Made by a program: the position numbers and the translations under genes. Below the pieces are notes generated by a model. The model did not search any database. It saw nothing but the letters and a program-made list of their open reading frames with translations, and was not told the DNA's origin. From JAAYCI01 sp047972265 (GTDB lineage Bacteria; Bacillota; Clostridia; Oscillospirales; Ruminococcaceae), in contig JBKEAM010000031.1 in assembly GCA_047972265.1 (NCBI GenBank), forward strand, positions 1 to 64,000: a stretch of 64,000 nucleotides of DNA. The letters are read 5' to 3'. Positions 52,752 to 62,468 of the stretch are shown here, piece after piece. Position 1 is the stretch's first letter; each line of letters opens with the position of its first letter.

Positions 52752-52826
52752 CTCTGTACTCTCCTCTTTCAGTAAAACAGCGGAAAGCCCTGTGAACCTC
52801 TTCACAATGCTTTCCGCCGTTTGCGT

Positions 52827-53717
52827 TTATTCGCTGCGCACGTCTGTTTCGGCCAGGTACTCGTAATATTGCACCAATGCACTGTGGTCTAGCGTATCTT
52901 TTCCATTTGCTTTTAGCCACTGCATCATTTCCATAACGGATGTAGAGAGCGGAAGCGGTGCCCCTACCTCGTGGCCGGTATCAATTACATTGCCCAAATC
53001 TTTAATGTGCAGGTTGATGCGAAAACCGGGTGCAAAATTACCCGAAAGCATCATGGGTGCCTTTGCGTCCATAACGGTGCTGCCCGCAAGCCCGCCGCGT
53101 ATGGCTTTATAAATGGCCTCGGGGGACACGCCTGCTTTTTTGCCCAATACCAACGCTTCGCTGAGACCCGCAATGTTAATGGCAACCACTATTTGGTTGG
53201 CAAGCTTTGTGGTATTGCCCGCACCAATGTCTCCGCAAAGGGTAACCGAGCCACCCATCACCTTTAAAATATCCTGCACTTTATCAAAAATTGCCTGCTC
53301 GCCACCCACCATAATAGACAGGGTGCCGTCTACAGCTTTGGGCTCCCCGCCAGATACGGGCGCATCCAGCATTTTTACACCCTTTTGGGCGCACTCTTTT
53401 TCTATTTTTTGCGATGCAATGGGTGCAATAGAGCTCATATCCACCAAAATAGTGCCGGGCTTTGCGCCCTCCAGCACACCATTTTCTCCGCATACAGCCT
53501 GCATTACATGGGGCGAGTTTGGCAGCATTGTAATAACCAAATCGCTTGTTTCGGCTACCTCTTTACAAGTGGCCGCCGCCGTGGCACCCGCCGCTTTCAG
53601 CTCTTGTACAGAGGCATCCACAATATCATAAACCGTTAACGAATAGCCTGCTTTCAGCAAGTTTTTCGCCATTGGCTTGCCCATAATTCCAAGGCCGATA
53701 AATCCTATTTTTTGCAT
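52827..53717 (-). CDS. Beta-hydroxyacid dehydrogenase (tartronate-semialdehyde reductase-like)
   Basis: 296 residues. NAD(P) motif GFIGLGIMGKPMAKNLL, substrate motif DAPVSGGEPKAVDGTL and catalytic Lys in NTTKLANQIVVA. Closest in pattern to GarR/GlxR, which reduce tartronate semialdehyde, but sulfolactaldehyde and other small aldehydes are reduced by relatives. Located between the importer and the Zn-dehydrogenase. Confidence 0.88.
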   Translation of the reverse strand: MQKIGFIGLGIMGKPMAKNLLKAGYSLTVYDIVDASVQELKAAGATAAATCKEVAETSDLVITMLPNSPHVMQAVCGENGVLEGAKPGTILVDMSSIAPIASQKIEKECAQKGVKMLDAPVSGGEPKAVDGTLSIMVGGEQAIFDKVQDILKVMGGSVTLCGDIGAGNTTKLANQIVVAINIAGLSEALVLGKKAGVSPEAIYKAIRGGLAGSTVMDAKAPMMLSGNFAPGFRINLHIKDLGNVIDTGHEVGAPLPLSTSVMEMMQWLKANGKDTLDHSALVQYYEYLAETDVRSE

Positions 53718-53749
53718 ATTTAAGTCCTTTCTTTCGCCAGGTGACCGCT

Positions 53750-54475
53750 TTAGCTTACGCCTAGGTATGTTTTTTTAATTTCTTCGTTGTTCATCATTTC
53801 TGCTGCGTTGCCCTGCATTACAATATTGCCGGTTTCCAGCACATACACCCTATCTGCAATTTGCATGGCCGCATTAGAGTTTTGCTCTACCAGCATAACG
53901 GTAATTCCGTCTTGGTTAATACGCTTAATGGTGCTAAAAATATCTTTAATAACCAATGGCGCCAGCCCCATAGAGGGCTCGTCCATTAATAACAGCTTTG
54001 GTTTAGACATCAACGCCCTTGCCACCGCCACCATCTGCTGCTCGCCGCCAGAGAGGGTGCCCGCATTTTGCTTCTCGCGCTCTTTAAGGCGCGGAAAAAG
54101 GCTAAGGCAATATTCCAGCGTGTCCTGTATTTCTTTTTTGTCTTTGCGCAGGTAAGCGCCCATCATCAGGTTTTCCATTACTGTAAGTTGCGGAAACACC
54201 ATGCGCCCCTCCAGCACCTGCACCAGGCCAACGGCCGGTATTTTGTAGGGCTCCAGCTTATCTATACGTCTGCCGCAAAAGGTAATGCTGCCGCCGTATA
54301 CTGGCCCCAAAAGGCCCGATATGGCACGCATAATAGTGGTTTTGCCCGCACCGTTAGAGCCAATCATAGCAACAATTTCGCCCTCATCCACTTCCATCGA
54401 AATGCCTTTTACCGCCTTAATTTCGCCATAGCGAAACTCTAGGTCTTCTACCTTTAGCATTGGTTCCTGCGCCAC
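53750..54475 (-). CDS. livF: LivF-type ABC ATPase
   Basis: 241 residues. Walker A GSNGAGKTT, signature LSGGEQQM, Walker B LLLMDEPSMGLAP. Second ATPase of a branched-chain-amino-acid-type importer. Start overlaps the livG stop by one base. The substrate in this cluster may be a small organic compound and not an amino acid. Confidence 0.93.
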   Translation of the reverse strand: MAQEPMLKVEDLEFRYGEIKAVKGISMEVDEGEIVAMIGSNGAGKTTIMRAISGLLGPVYGGSITFCGRRIDKLEPYKIPAVGLVQVLEGRMVFPQLTVMENLMMGAYLRKDKKEIQDTLEYCLSLFPRLKEREKQNAGTLSGGEQQMVAVARALMSKPKLLLMDEPSMGLAPLVIKDIFSTIKRINQDGITVMLVEQNSNAAMQIADRVYVLETGNIVMQGNAAEMMNNEEIKKTYLGVS

Positions 54476-55230
54476 TATTCCTCACCTCCCAAATAAGCCG
54501 TAATTACTTCGGGATCTTTTTGAATTTCGCCCGGGCATCCGCACGCAATTTTTTTGCCATAGTTCAGCACGCAAATTTCTTCGGTAAGGCCCATTACAAA
54601 CTTCATATCATGCTCTACCACCAGTATAGTAATGCCCTTGTCCCTTATTTTTTTTACCAGTTCCATAAGTGCCATTTTTTCGCTGGGGTTCATGCCTGCC
54701 GCGGGTTCGTCCAGCAATAACAGGCAGGGGTCTCCCGCCAGAGCGCGCGCAATCTCCAAAAGGCGCTGCTCTCCATACGCAAGGTTGCGGGCTTCTTCAT
54801 CTCTGCGGTGTAATATGCCTACAAAATCCATAATTTCTTCGGCTTTTTGGCGCAGCTCTCTCTCTTCTTTGCGCTGCCCCGGCAGCCGGAACATAGAGCT
54901 CCACAAATTAGAGCGCATATGGCTGTGTGCGCCCACCAGCACGTTATCTATAGCTGTCATCTCTTTAAACAGGTTGATATTTTGGTAGGTTCGCGCCACA
55001 CCGCGCTTGTTTATTTCAAACATGGGGTGGCTGTCAATCCTGTCTCCGTTTAGGGTAATGGTGCCGGAGGTTGGCTTTAAGGTGCCGCTTATCATGTTAA
55101 AGCAGGTAGTTTTACCCGCACCGTTGGGGCCAATCAGCCCAAAAATCATACCCTTTTTAATTTCAAAAGAAAGGCTGTCTACCGCTGTAAGCCCACCAAA
55201 CCGAATGGTTAAGTCTTGTACTTTAAGCAT
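54475..55230 (-). CDS. livG: LivG-type ABC ATPase
   Basis: 251 residues. Walker A GPNGAGKTT, LivG-specific signature NLAYGEQRLLEIARAL, Walker B LLLLDEPAAGMN. Overlaps the permease gene by eight bases. Pairs with LivF. Confidence 0.93.
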   Translation of the reverse strand: MLKVQDLTIRFGGLTAVDSLSFEIKKGMIFGLIGPNGAGKTTCFNMISGTLKPTSGTITLNGDRIDSHPMFEINKRGVARTYQNINLFKEMTAIDNVLVGAHSHMRSNLWSSMFRLPGQRKEERELRQKAEEIMDFVGILHRRDEEARNLAYGEQRLLEIARALAGDPCLLLLDEPAAGMNPSEKMALMELVKKIRDKGITILVVEHDMKFVMGLTEEICVLNYGKKIACGCPGEIQKDPEVITAYLGGEE

Positions 55231-56254
55231 TGGTTTTCCTCCTTGACTTACCCACTAAGGCCACCAATTTGCGGAACAATCCGTAAATCCCCTTGGGCAA
55301 AAACATGATGGAAACAAGCAAAAACGCGCCGTAAATAAGCATTTGGTAGTTTTTGGCTCCCTGCAAAGCTTCCTGCACAATGGTGATGGTAAACGCCCCC
55401 AAAATTGGCCCAAGCAGGTTGCCGTTGCCCCCAAATACCAACATGGTAAGAAACAGCACCGATTGTGCGTATACAAAACTTTCGGGGCTAATAAACCCTA
55501 TAAAGTGTACATACAGCGCACCCGCAAGCCCGGTATAAAAAGCCGAAATGGCAAACGCAACAATTTTATACCGCCGCACATTTACGCCGCACCCATTAGC
55601 AGCCAGCTGATTTTCTCGTATGGCAATAAACCCACGCCCTGTACGGGAGCGAATGATGTTGTTTTTAATAACCAGCAGCAGTATAACCACCGCCAAAACA
55701 AAAAAGTAAAACTTGATATTGGTATCAAACGCAAAGCCAAAAATACTAATGGGCTCTACCCCTGTAATACCAAGGTGAGCGTTTGTTACCTGCGGAAAAC
55801 TGGAGATAAACAAATATACCAGCTGCCCAAATGCAATAGTAAGCAGCGCCAAAAAGTGGTACACAAGCTTGGCTGCTGGCAGGGCCAGCACTATGCCAAA
55901 CAGGGCCGCTATAAAGGCCGCTATAAAAATGCTTAACAACGGCGGTATGCTAAACCCCAGCCATTGAGAAATACCAAAACTTTTATGGCTTAACAGTACC
56001 GATGCATACGCACCGATGGCATAAAAGCCCGCATGCCCCAAAGACATTTGCCCAGTATAACCAAACAAAATATCCAGCCCCGAGGTAGCCACCACATAAA
56101 TGCCCATTATGCACAGCAAAAACAAAAAGTAGTTGCTGTCTCCCAATACAAGCGAAACAGGCACCCCTATTAAAACAACGGCTACAATGGGCCATTTAAG
56201 CCATTTGCCTATACCCTTGCTGGGCTTTCCTTTTTCCAAAGTATTCATCTGCAT
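55223..56254 (-). CDS. livM: LivM-type ABC permease
   Basis: 343 residues with about nine to ten membrane helices. Core DILFGYTGQMSLGHAGFYAIGA near the N-terminus and GRGFIAIRENQLAANGCGVN near residue 200 are LivM hallmarks. Forms the channel with LivH. Confidence 0.93.
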   Translation of the reverse strand: MQMNTLEKGKPSKGIGKWLKWPIVAVVLIGVPVSLVLGDSNYFLFLLCIMGIYVVATSGLDILFGYTGQMSLGHAGFYAIGAYASVLLSHKSFGISQWLGFSIPPLLSIFIAAFIAALFGIVLALPAAKLVYHFLALLTIAFGQLVYLFISSFPQVTNAHLGITGVEPISIFGFAFDTNIKFYFFVLAVVILLLVIKNNIIRSRTGRGFIAIRENQLAANGCGVNVRRYKIVAFAISAFYTGLAGALYVHFIGFISPESFVYAQSVLFLTMLVFGGNGNLLGPILGAFTITIVQEALQGAKNYQMLIYGAFLLVSIMFLPKGIYGLFRKLVALVGKSRRKTNA

Positions 56255-56275
56255 ATTACCACTCTTTCTTTTTGA

Positions 56276-57151
56276 TTATGCGTCGTAAACCTTGGCATTA
56301 AAAATCCCGGTGGGTTTTACCAGCATCATAAATATAAGCAAGAAGAATACAACAAAATCTTTATAAATAGAACCAAGGTATGCAGCCACAAAGGTCTCTA
56401 TTAAACCTATTAATACGCCGCCTACTACTGCGCCGTACATATTGCCGTACCCACCTACCACTGCGGCCGAAAAGCTTTTCATGCCCAGCATACTGCCCAG
56501 GTTGATAGAAACACTGAGTGCAGGTGCAACAATAATGCCGCCCAGCCCTGCCAGAGCCGCCGCAATGCCGTATGTTACACTTATGGTTTTCCACACATTA
56601 ATGCCCATTACGTTGGCTGCCATTTTGTTTTGTGCCGATGCCCGCATGGCTGTGCCAAATTTGGTTTTGTTCATAAACAAATGCAGTGCCACCATGGCTA
56701 CCAACGCTACGCTAATAGAAAGCAAACTTTCTGGCCGGATAGAAGCCGTGCCGATAGCAATGGCCGGTATATTGGGAAAAATAGCCGGAAACGCATGCTG
56801 GCGGCTGTCCCATATCAACATAGCCAGGTTTTGCAAAATAATAGACAAAGCAATGGTAGACAATACTATGTATATATTTTTTGCTTTTTTCTTTACCAGT
56901 GTTCTTATAAAGGTACGCTCCATAAGCATGCCTATTGCAAACATTACAATGGCCGCACACAACAGCGCTGCCGGAAACGGAAATTTAAGAAAATCAAAAA
57001 AAGTAAGCCCCATAAAAGCGCCAAACATCAAAAGATCCGGCTGCGTAAAGTTCATGTAGCCAGATGCCTGATAAATAAGGCTGTAACCAAGGGCCAGCAT
57101 TCCGTATGTGCACCCCAGCACCAAGCCGCCAACCAAAACAGGTACAAACAT
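56276..57151 (-). CDS. livH: LivH-type ABC permease
   Basis: 291 residues, about eight membrane helices. LALGYSLIYQASGYMNFTQPD and AMRASAQNKMAANVMGINV are the LivH pattern; GGYGNMYGAVVGGVLIG near the end. Separated from the binding-protein gene by a 150-base gap with a hairpin. Confidence 0.93.
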   Translation of the reverse strand: MFVPVLVGGLVLGCTYGMLALGYSLIYQASGYMNFTQPDLLMFGAFMGLTFFDFLKFPFPAALLCAAIVMFAIGMLMERTFIRTLVKKKAKNIYIVLSTIALSIILQNLAMLIWDSRQHAFPAIFPNIPAIAIGTASIRPESLLSISVALVAMVALHLFMNKTKFGTAMRASAQNKMAANVMGINVWKTISVTYGIAAALAGLGGIIVAPALSVSINLGSMLGMKSFSAAVVGGYGNMYGAVVGGVLIGLIETFVAAYLGSIYKDFVVFFLLIFMMLVKPTGIFNAKVYDA

Positions 57152-57219
57152 ACACCCACAACCTCTCTGCTAAAGTTTTGTTACACAGGCAGCATTTGCC
57201 CGCTTGTTTTGTAGTAAAT

Positions 57220-57255
57220 GGAAGCGTCTTTTCCTGTTACGGAGCAGACGCTTCC
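57220..57255 (-). terminator. Attenuating hairpin between binding protein and permease genes
   Basis: ggaagcgtct (57220-57229) pairs with 57246-57255. No clear T run on the minus strand, so it likely stabilises the abundant upstream binding-protein message or only partly ends transcription. Confidence 0.6.
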
Positions 57256-57303
57256 TTTTACTGTTTGCCGCTTTTACTTACTGTGCGCGGCCGTTGTACT
57301 TGT

Positions 57304-58539
57304 TTAAGGTTTGTATTTGTCTGCGGGGTTGTTCTCGATATAATCGGTAAACAACTTGTTTTTGCCCTCATCTGTAATAAATATCTGCATAGAGGTAAGA
57401 CCTTCGCCATTGTCAAACGCGGTATAGTCGGCGGTACCTGCCAGCAGTTCTAATGCGCTTTGATTTTTAATTGCATCGCGGATGGCTGTGCCGTCAAGAG
57501 ATCCGTTTGCATCGCTCAGGCCCGCTTCAATTACGGTCATTGCATCATAGGTGCGGTACGCAACGTCCGATACAGGCATACTGCCATATTCGGCCACAAA
57601 AGCCTCTAAAAATGCTTTTTCTTTATCAGAGTTTGCTTCTTCTACAGAATCGGGAATGCAGTGCGGTGCAAAAAACACAATGCCATCTGCATCACTGCTG
57701 GCAATCTTGCGAATGTCGGGCAAAGACATGGTTTCGGGCCCGTAAACATATCCTTTGTAACCTAGGCCACGCAGCTGCATCATCATGGGGCCTACATGCT
57801 CACCCTGTGCAAACAACATAATGCCATCGGGATTGGTAGCCAATATTTTAGAAAATTGGCCCGTCCAGTCGGTATCGTTGGGCTGAAAAACCTCTTCGGT
57901 GGTTACTTCAATATTGCCGCGTTTGGCAATTTCATCTAATACCAAGGTAGAGGCACTGCGGCTTCCCTCATCCTGGTACACCAATACGCCAAGGCGCGTG
58001 GTGCCTACTTCTTCCATTGCATCTACCAAGGGACCTGCGCCGTTTGTAGAGTTTGCCACCGAGCGGAACAGATATGTCCAACCTTGTTGCAGCCACACAG
58101 GGCCAACACCGGTACCAACCAGCGGAATTTGTGCTTTTTCAATGCGGTCTCCCACGGCCTGTACATTGGCACTTAGCTGAGAGCCCAAAATTACATTTAC
58201 CTTGTCTTCATCCAAAAGGCGGGTAACTGCTTTTACAGCGCCTTCGGGTGTGCCTTTATCGTCATAAGCAATAAACTCAATTTGCTTGCCGTCAATACCG
58301 CCGGCCTCGTTAATCTGTGTAACACGCAAACGCGCGCCTTTTTCGGCCTCTTGCCCGCTTAAAGAAATCGCGCCAGTTAGGGGTCCAAAGTGCCCTACCT
58401 TAATTACCTCGCCGCCTGCGCCGCCTGATGCATTGTTGCCACTGCCAGAACCACTGGACCCACAAGCTACCGTAGTAAGCAGCATGACTGCCATAAGACA
58501 GATGGCAAACACTTTTTTAAACATTTTGCTGTTTTTCAT
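57304..58539 (-). CDS. LivK-type substrate-binding lipoprotein
   Basis: 411 residues. Lipobox TTVAC then a Gly/Ser linker. Periplasmic-binding type I fold: VGHFGPLTGAISLSGQEAEK, INEAGGIDGKQIEFIAYDDK and DAMTVIEAGL. First gene of the leftward importer operon; GntR-type operators lie upstream. Ligand cannot be told from the sequence. Confidence 0.92.
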   Translation of the reverse strand: MKNSKMFKKVFAICLMAVMLLTTVACGSSGSGSGNNASGGAGGEVIKVGHFGPLTGAISLSGQEAEKGARLRVTQINEAGGIDGKQIEFIAYDDKGTPEGAVKAVTRLLDEDKVNVILGSQLSANVQAVGDRIEKAQIPLVGTGVGPVWLQQGWTYLFRSVANSTNGAGPLVDAMEEVGTTRLGVLVYQDEGSRSASTLVLDEIAKRGNIEVTTEEVFQPNDTDWTGQFSKILATNPDGIMLFAQGEHVGPMMMQLRGLGYKGYVYGPETMSLPDIRKIASSDADGIVFFAPHCIPDSVEEANSDKEKAFLEAFVAEYGSMPVSDVAYRTYDAMTVIEAGLSDANGSLDGTAIRDAIKNQSALELLAGTADYTAFDNGEGLTSMQIFITDEGKNKLFTDYIENNPADKYKP

Positions 58540-58612
58540 TCTTCTCCTCCTAAATTTACGGTTTGTTTTTACATGTGCGTTGTTTGCTCTTGCGTTGTTT
58601 TCTTTACTTCAA

Positions 58613-58638
58613 AATGTAAGTTGTATATTGTAATACAA
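58613..58638. promoter_or_regulatory. FadR-type GntR operator 1
   Basis: Contains TTGTAATACAA (58628-58638), an 11-base near-palindrome matching the TnGTAnTACnA core of FadR-subfamily GntR sites, preceded by aatgtaagttgtat (58613-58626). It lies 75-100 bases upstream of the binding-protein gene. A FCD-GntR gene is encoded in the same cluster. Confidence 0.7.
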
Positions 58639-58936
58639 CATTCAAACCACTCCCGGTTTTGTTTAAATGTTGTCTACAGCAAATAAACATCGGTCTTATT
58701 CAATTTTCCAGCTTCGCAACCGCCTCAAAATGGGCTGGTCACTTATGTGTTTTGAATATTTATGTATAACGTTAATCTTAACTGAATTGTCTCCATTATA
58801 TAGATTGATATTGGGTGCGTCAATATACAAATTGATGTTTTTTATATATTTTTTTCATTAAAAGTGATAATTTTATATATTTTTTTGTTTTTTGGCTTGA
58901 CATTTATAATTTCGCCAAGCATACTTTCAAGTAATA

Positions 58937-58955
58937 AATGTAAGTTGTATTACAA
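58937..58955. promoter_or_regulatory. FadR-type GntR operator 2
   Basis: TTGTATTACAA (58945-58955), a perfect odd palindrome, with the same 14-base lead aatgtaagttgtat (58937-58950). It lies before a TATACT (58991) and the transketolase gene. The two sites bracket the 504-base divergent gap 58540-59043, which is otherwise A/T-rich without other signals I recognise. Confidence 0.75.
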
Positions 58956-59043
58956 ATTGAGATGTGTTTATTCGCTATTTATTTTAACGATATACTTTAT
59001 CCTTATAAAATCATGCTGTATGGCAGAGAAACGAGGAATACAA

Positions 59044-59889
59044 ATGGATAAGCAAAAGGTTAGCATTGCCGATTTAAACGATTTGGCCCGTAAAATGCGC
59101 CACCATATAGTAGATATGGTAAGCTGCAAAAAAGGCAAGGTAGGGCACTTGGGTGGATCTTGCTCGGCCGCAGACATAGTGGCTGCATTGTTTTTTTACA
59201 AAATGAACTTTAGCAAAACCCAGTTGCAAGACCCTGCCCGAGATCGCTTTTTGTTAAGCAAAGGCCACGTTGCACTGGTACAGTACGCCGCATTGGCCGA
59301 ACTGGGCGTTTTAGATGTAGAAGAACTATGCCATGTAAAAGAAATTGACAGCCGCCTGCAAGGCCACCCCGATAAAAACAAAACCCCCGGTATAGAGGCC
59401 AACACAGGCTCTTTAGGGCAGGGGCTTTCTTTAGGGCTTGGGCTGGCACTGGCTGCCCGGTTGGATAACCTATCTTATAAATCGTATGTACTAATGGGTG
59501 ATGGTGAGCAGGCCGAGGGACAAATATGGGAAGCCGCCACCGCCGCAGCCGCTTATAAAGCATTCAATTTGGTTGGCATACTAGACCATAACCGCATACA
59601 AGCCATGGGCACCACCGACTCGCGCTTTCCTTTGGGAGATTTAAAAAAGAAGTGGGAAGCTTTTGGCTGGGAGGTTATTAAGATAGACGGCCATGATATG
59701 CAGCAAATTTGCGATGCATTAGATAAAGCAGACCAAATTACCCAAAAGCCCGTGTTGATATACGCAAACACAGTAAAGGGCAAGGGCGTTGATTTTGCCG
59801 AAAATACTCATAAATACCACAACGGCGCCCTTACCCCCGAGCTGTTTGACGAAGCCCACCGCTGCATTGATAAAAATGCACAACACTAA
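59044..59889 (+). CDS. Split transketolase, N-terminal subunit
   Basis: 281 residues from the ATG at 59044 (ACGAGG upstream); an open extension to 58864 runs through the promoter region. Thiamine diphosphate motif GDGEQAEGQIWE...N (residues ~154-183), GHVALVQYA, and GSLGQGLSLGLG. Transfers two-carbon ketol units together with the next protein. Split forms act in dedicated catabolic routes as well as the pentose phosphate path. Confidence 0.93.
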   Translation: MDKQKVSIADLNDLARKMRHHIVDMVSCKKGKVGHLGGSCSAADIVAALFFYKMNFSKTQLQDPARDRFLLSKGHVALVQYAALAELGVLDVEELCHVKEIDSRLQGHPDKNKTPGIEANTGSLGQGLSLGLGLALAARLDNLSYKSYVLMGDGEQAEGQIWEAATAAAAYKAFNLVGILDHNRIQAMGTTDSRFPLGDLKKKWEAFGWEVIKIDGHDMQQICDALDKADQITQKPVLIYANTVKGKGVDFAENTHKYHNGALTPELFDEAHRCIDKNAQH

Positions 59890-59943
59890 AAGTTACAGCT
59901 TTGGCATAACCAAACGCTGTTTTACAGAAGGGATGAAAACCAC

Positions 59944-60882
59944 ATGGCCGAATTAATGAGTTTGCGCAAAGCCTACGGCGATACACTGGTAGAGCTTGGC
60001 AAAACCGATAAAGATATTGTTGTATTAGAGGCTGACCTTGGTATGTCTACAATGGGGCAGTTGTTTCAAGAGCCCTACCCCACCCGCTTTTTTGAGATGG
60101 GCATTTCCGAAGCCAACATGGCCTCGGTAGCCGCAGGGCTGGCACTTACAGGCAAAAAGGCATTTATGGCATCTTTTGCTGTATTTTCTACCGGGCGCTG
60201 CTACGACCAAATTCGCACAAGTATTTGTCTGCCCAATGTTAATGTAAAAATATGCGGTTCCAGTGCCGGATTCTCCGACTTCGGCGATGGGTCTACCCAT
60301 CAGTCTATAGAGGACATTGCCACCATGCGCGCACTGCCAAATATGCAGGTATTTTCACCGGTAGACGCACACCAGGTAGAATCTATTGTGCGATATATGG
60401 CAAAAACCACAGGGCCTATGTACATACGCATTAACCGCAATGATTTACCCGTATTGACACAAAAAAATAAAGATTTTATTCCCGGAAAAGTTTATACTGT
60501 AAGGGATGGGCGGGATGCCGTTGTTTTTGCCAGCGGCGTAATGGTAAGCCTTGCACTAGAAGCTGCCGCCATTTTAGAAGAAGAATCCATTAGCCTGCGG
60601 GTGGTAAATGTGCCCACTATTAAACCGCTGGATGCTGAGGAAGTTGCCGGCATTGCCGCCGACGTAAAAGGCGTAATTACAGCCGAGGAACACTCGGTAA
60701 TTGGGGGACTTGGCAGCGCAATTAGCGAAGCGCTGGCGCCCCGCATTGCCAAAAAAGTATTTTATGTTGGCGTAGAGGATACCTTTGGTACTTCGGCCCA
60801 AAATTACGAAGTTTTGTTACAGCACTATAATCTCACCCCACAGCACATTGCAGAAAAAGTTCGCCTTTCTATTAAAGGTTAA
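59944..60882 (+). CDS. Split transketolase, C-terminal subunit
   Basis: 312 residues. Pyrimidine-binding and C-terminal domains: VVLEADLGMSTMGQLFQ, FFEMGISEANMASVAAGLAL (catalytic Glu) and FATS-like loop CYDQIRTSICLPNVNVKI. Forms the active dimer with the preceding subunit. Same operon. Confidence 0.93.
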   Translation: MAELMSLRKAYGDTLVELGKTDKDIVVLEADLGMSTMGQLFQEPYPTRFFEMGISEANMASVAAGLALTGKKAFMASFAVFSTGRCYDQIRTSICLPNVNVKICGSSAGFSDFGDGSTHQSIEDIATMRALPNMQVFSPVDAHQVESIVRYMAKTTGPMYIRINRNDLPVLTQKNKDFIPGKVYTVRDGRDAVVFASGVMVSLALEAAAILEEESISLRVVNVPTIKPLDAEEVAGIAADVKGVITAEEHSVIGGLGSAISEALAPRIAKKVFYVGVEDTFGTSAQNYEVLLQHYNLTPQHIAEKVRLSIKG

Positions 60883-60919
60883 TTTAAAAATCACCAGTAT
60901 ATAATAGAGGAGAATATGT

Positions 60920-61732
60920 ATGCGAATAGGCTGTTGCACCAACATGATTGCCGAAGATGCCGCGGGCATCGGCACCAACGCTTTTGACCTTTTGGCACAA
61001 AGCGGGTACGATTATCTTGAGCTGCCCCTTGCGCAAATTATGGCGTTAACTGAGGCCGAGTTTGACGAGTTGCTGCAAAAAATAAAAAGCAGCGGTCTCC
61101 CCTGCGAGACCTGCAATAACTTTTTTCCAGCTCACATCCGCATCACAGGCCCCAGCGCAAAGCCAGAAGCGATTAGAACCTACGTAAAATCGGCACTTAT
61201 ACGGGCTAAAAAACTAGGCGCAAAGCGCATTGTCTTTGGCAGCTCGGGTGCAAAAAACGTGCCCGAAGGGTTCTCGATGGAAGAGGCTTGGCAGCAAATT
61301 ATACAATGCCTACAAATTGTAGATGAAGAACTGGCCGGCAGTGATATATTAATTGTGATAGAGCCCCTAAATCGGCTAGAGAGCAATATTGTATGCCTTG
61401 CCAAAGAGGGCCTGGCCCTTGCCGAAGAAGTCTCCCTCCCCCATATTCGCCTGCTGATTGATTATTACCATTTGCAAATGGAGCAGGAACCTTTGGATAT
61501 TGTGGGCAAAACCAAACCATTTTTACAGCATATTCATATTGCCAACCCCACGGGGCGGGTGTATCCCACAACCAGTGATGGGGTGGATTACACACATTTT
61601 TTAAAGGCATTAAAAAGCAGCGGATATAACCAGCGGGTAAGCGTGGAAGCTTATAGCCAGGATATTGCACGGGACATTCCACTTGCCCTTGCAGCAATGC
61701 GGCAGGCGGATACCGAAAGCGATAAATTATAA
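60920..61732 (+). CDS. Xylose-isomerase-like TIM-barrel sugar isomerase/epimerase
   Basis: 270 residues of the AP_endonuclease_2 superfamily. Metal ligands are likely Glu in VIEPLNRLESN, Asp/His in LIDYYHLQME, His in HIHIANPTGR and Glu in VSVEAYSQD. Interconverts aldose and ketose or epimerises a keto sugar. Next to transketolase, it could make the ketose substrate. AGAGGAG upstream. Confidence 0.88.
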   Translation: MRIGCCTNMIAEDAAGIGTNAFDLLAQSGYDYLELPLAQIMALTEAEFDELLQKIKSSGLPCETCNNFFPAHIRITGPSAKPEAIRTYVKSALIRAKKLGAKRIVFGSSGAKNVPEGFSMEEAWQQIIQCLQIVDEELAGSDILIVIEPLNRLESNIVCLAKEGLALAEEVSLPHIRLLIDYYHLQMEQEPLDIVGKTKPFLQHIHIANPTGRVYPTTSDGVDYTHFLKALKSSGYNQRVSVEAYSQDIARDIPLALAAMRQADTESDKL

Positions 61733-61749
61733 ACCGGCAGGTGATTGTG

Positions 61750-62451
61750 ATGCCCATTCAGCAAATCCCAAAAAACAACATATCCGATACAGTTTTGGAA
61801 CAGTTTAAAAAAGCAATTTCCAGCGGAGAATGGATGCCCGGCAGCAAAATCCCGTCCGAAAACGAGCTGGCAGCCCGTATGGGTGTAAGCCGAATTTCTG
61901 TGCGCAGCGCCCTGCAAAAACTCTCTATTCTTGGCGTTGTAGAAAGCCGCCAGGGAGAGGGCACCTATGTATGCGAGTTAAACAGTGGCCTGGTCTTAAA
62001 CTCTTTGGTGCCGGTAATGCTGCTGCGAAACCACGATATGCAGCATGTGTTGGAGTTTAGAAAACTGCTGGAATGCGGTGGTGCAGCACTTGCCGCCCAG
62101 CGTGCAGACAGCGAGGATGTTGCGCGTTTGGAAGAAAATTACGCCACCCTTACCAAACTGCAGCACGATTCTCCCGACCGCATTACGGTAGACTGGGAAT
62201 TTCACTTTTTAATTGCGCAGGCCACAAAAAACCCCATGATTACTCAGGTTTTTCTTGTAATTAAGGATGTGCTGATTGAATCTATGCGAGAAATTGCAAA
62301 GCTGATGACAGAAAACAACGCCCTGCGTTACCACCGCGATATTATTGAGGCTATTAAATTTCATACCCCTGTTTTGGCACAAAGATTAATGGAAGAACAC
62401 CTGCAAGAGACCCTTACCTTTGTTACCAAAGCAAAAGACCAAACCACTTAA
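61750..62451 (+). CDS. FadR-subfamily GntR regulator (FCD domain)
   Basis: 233 residues from the ATG at 61750 with AGGTGA five bases upstream. Winged helix at ~1-70 (SGEWMPGSKIPSENELAARM, VSRISVRSALQKL) then an FCD effector domain with metal ligands (DWEFHFLIAQ and H residues near the end). It likely represses the divergent transporter and enzyme operons through the two TTGTAnTACAA sites and responds to a sugar-acid-type effector. Confidence 0.92.
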   Translation: MPIQQIPKNNISDTVLEQFKKAISSGEWMPGSKIPSENELAARMGVSRISVRSALQKLSILGVVESRQGEGTYVCELNSGLVLNSLVPVMLLRNHDMQHVLEFRKLLECGGAALAAQRADSEDVARLEENYATLTKLQHDSPDRITVDWEFHFLIAQATKNPMITQVFLVIKDVLIESMREIAKLMTENNALRYHRDIIEAIKFHTPVLAQRLMEEHLQETLTFVTKAKDQTT

Positions 62452-62468
62452 AGCCATATTGCCAAATT

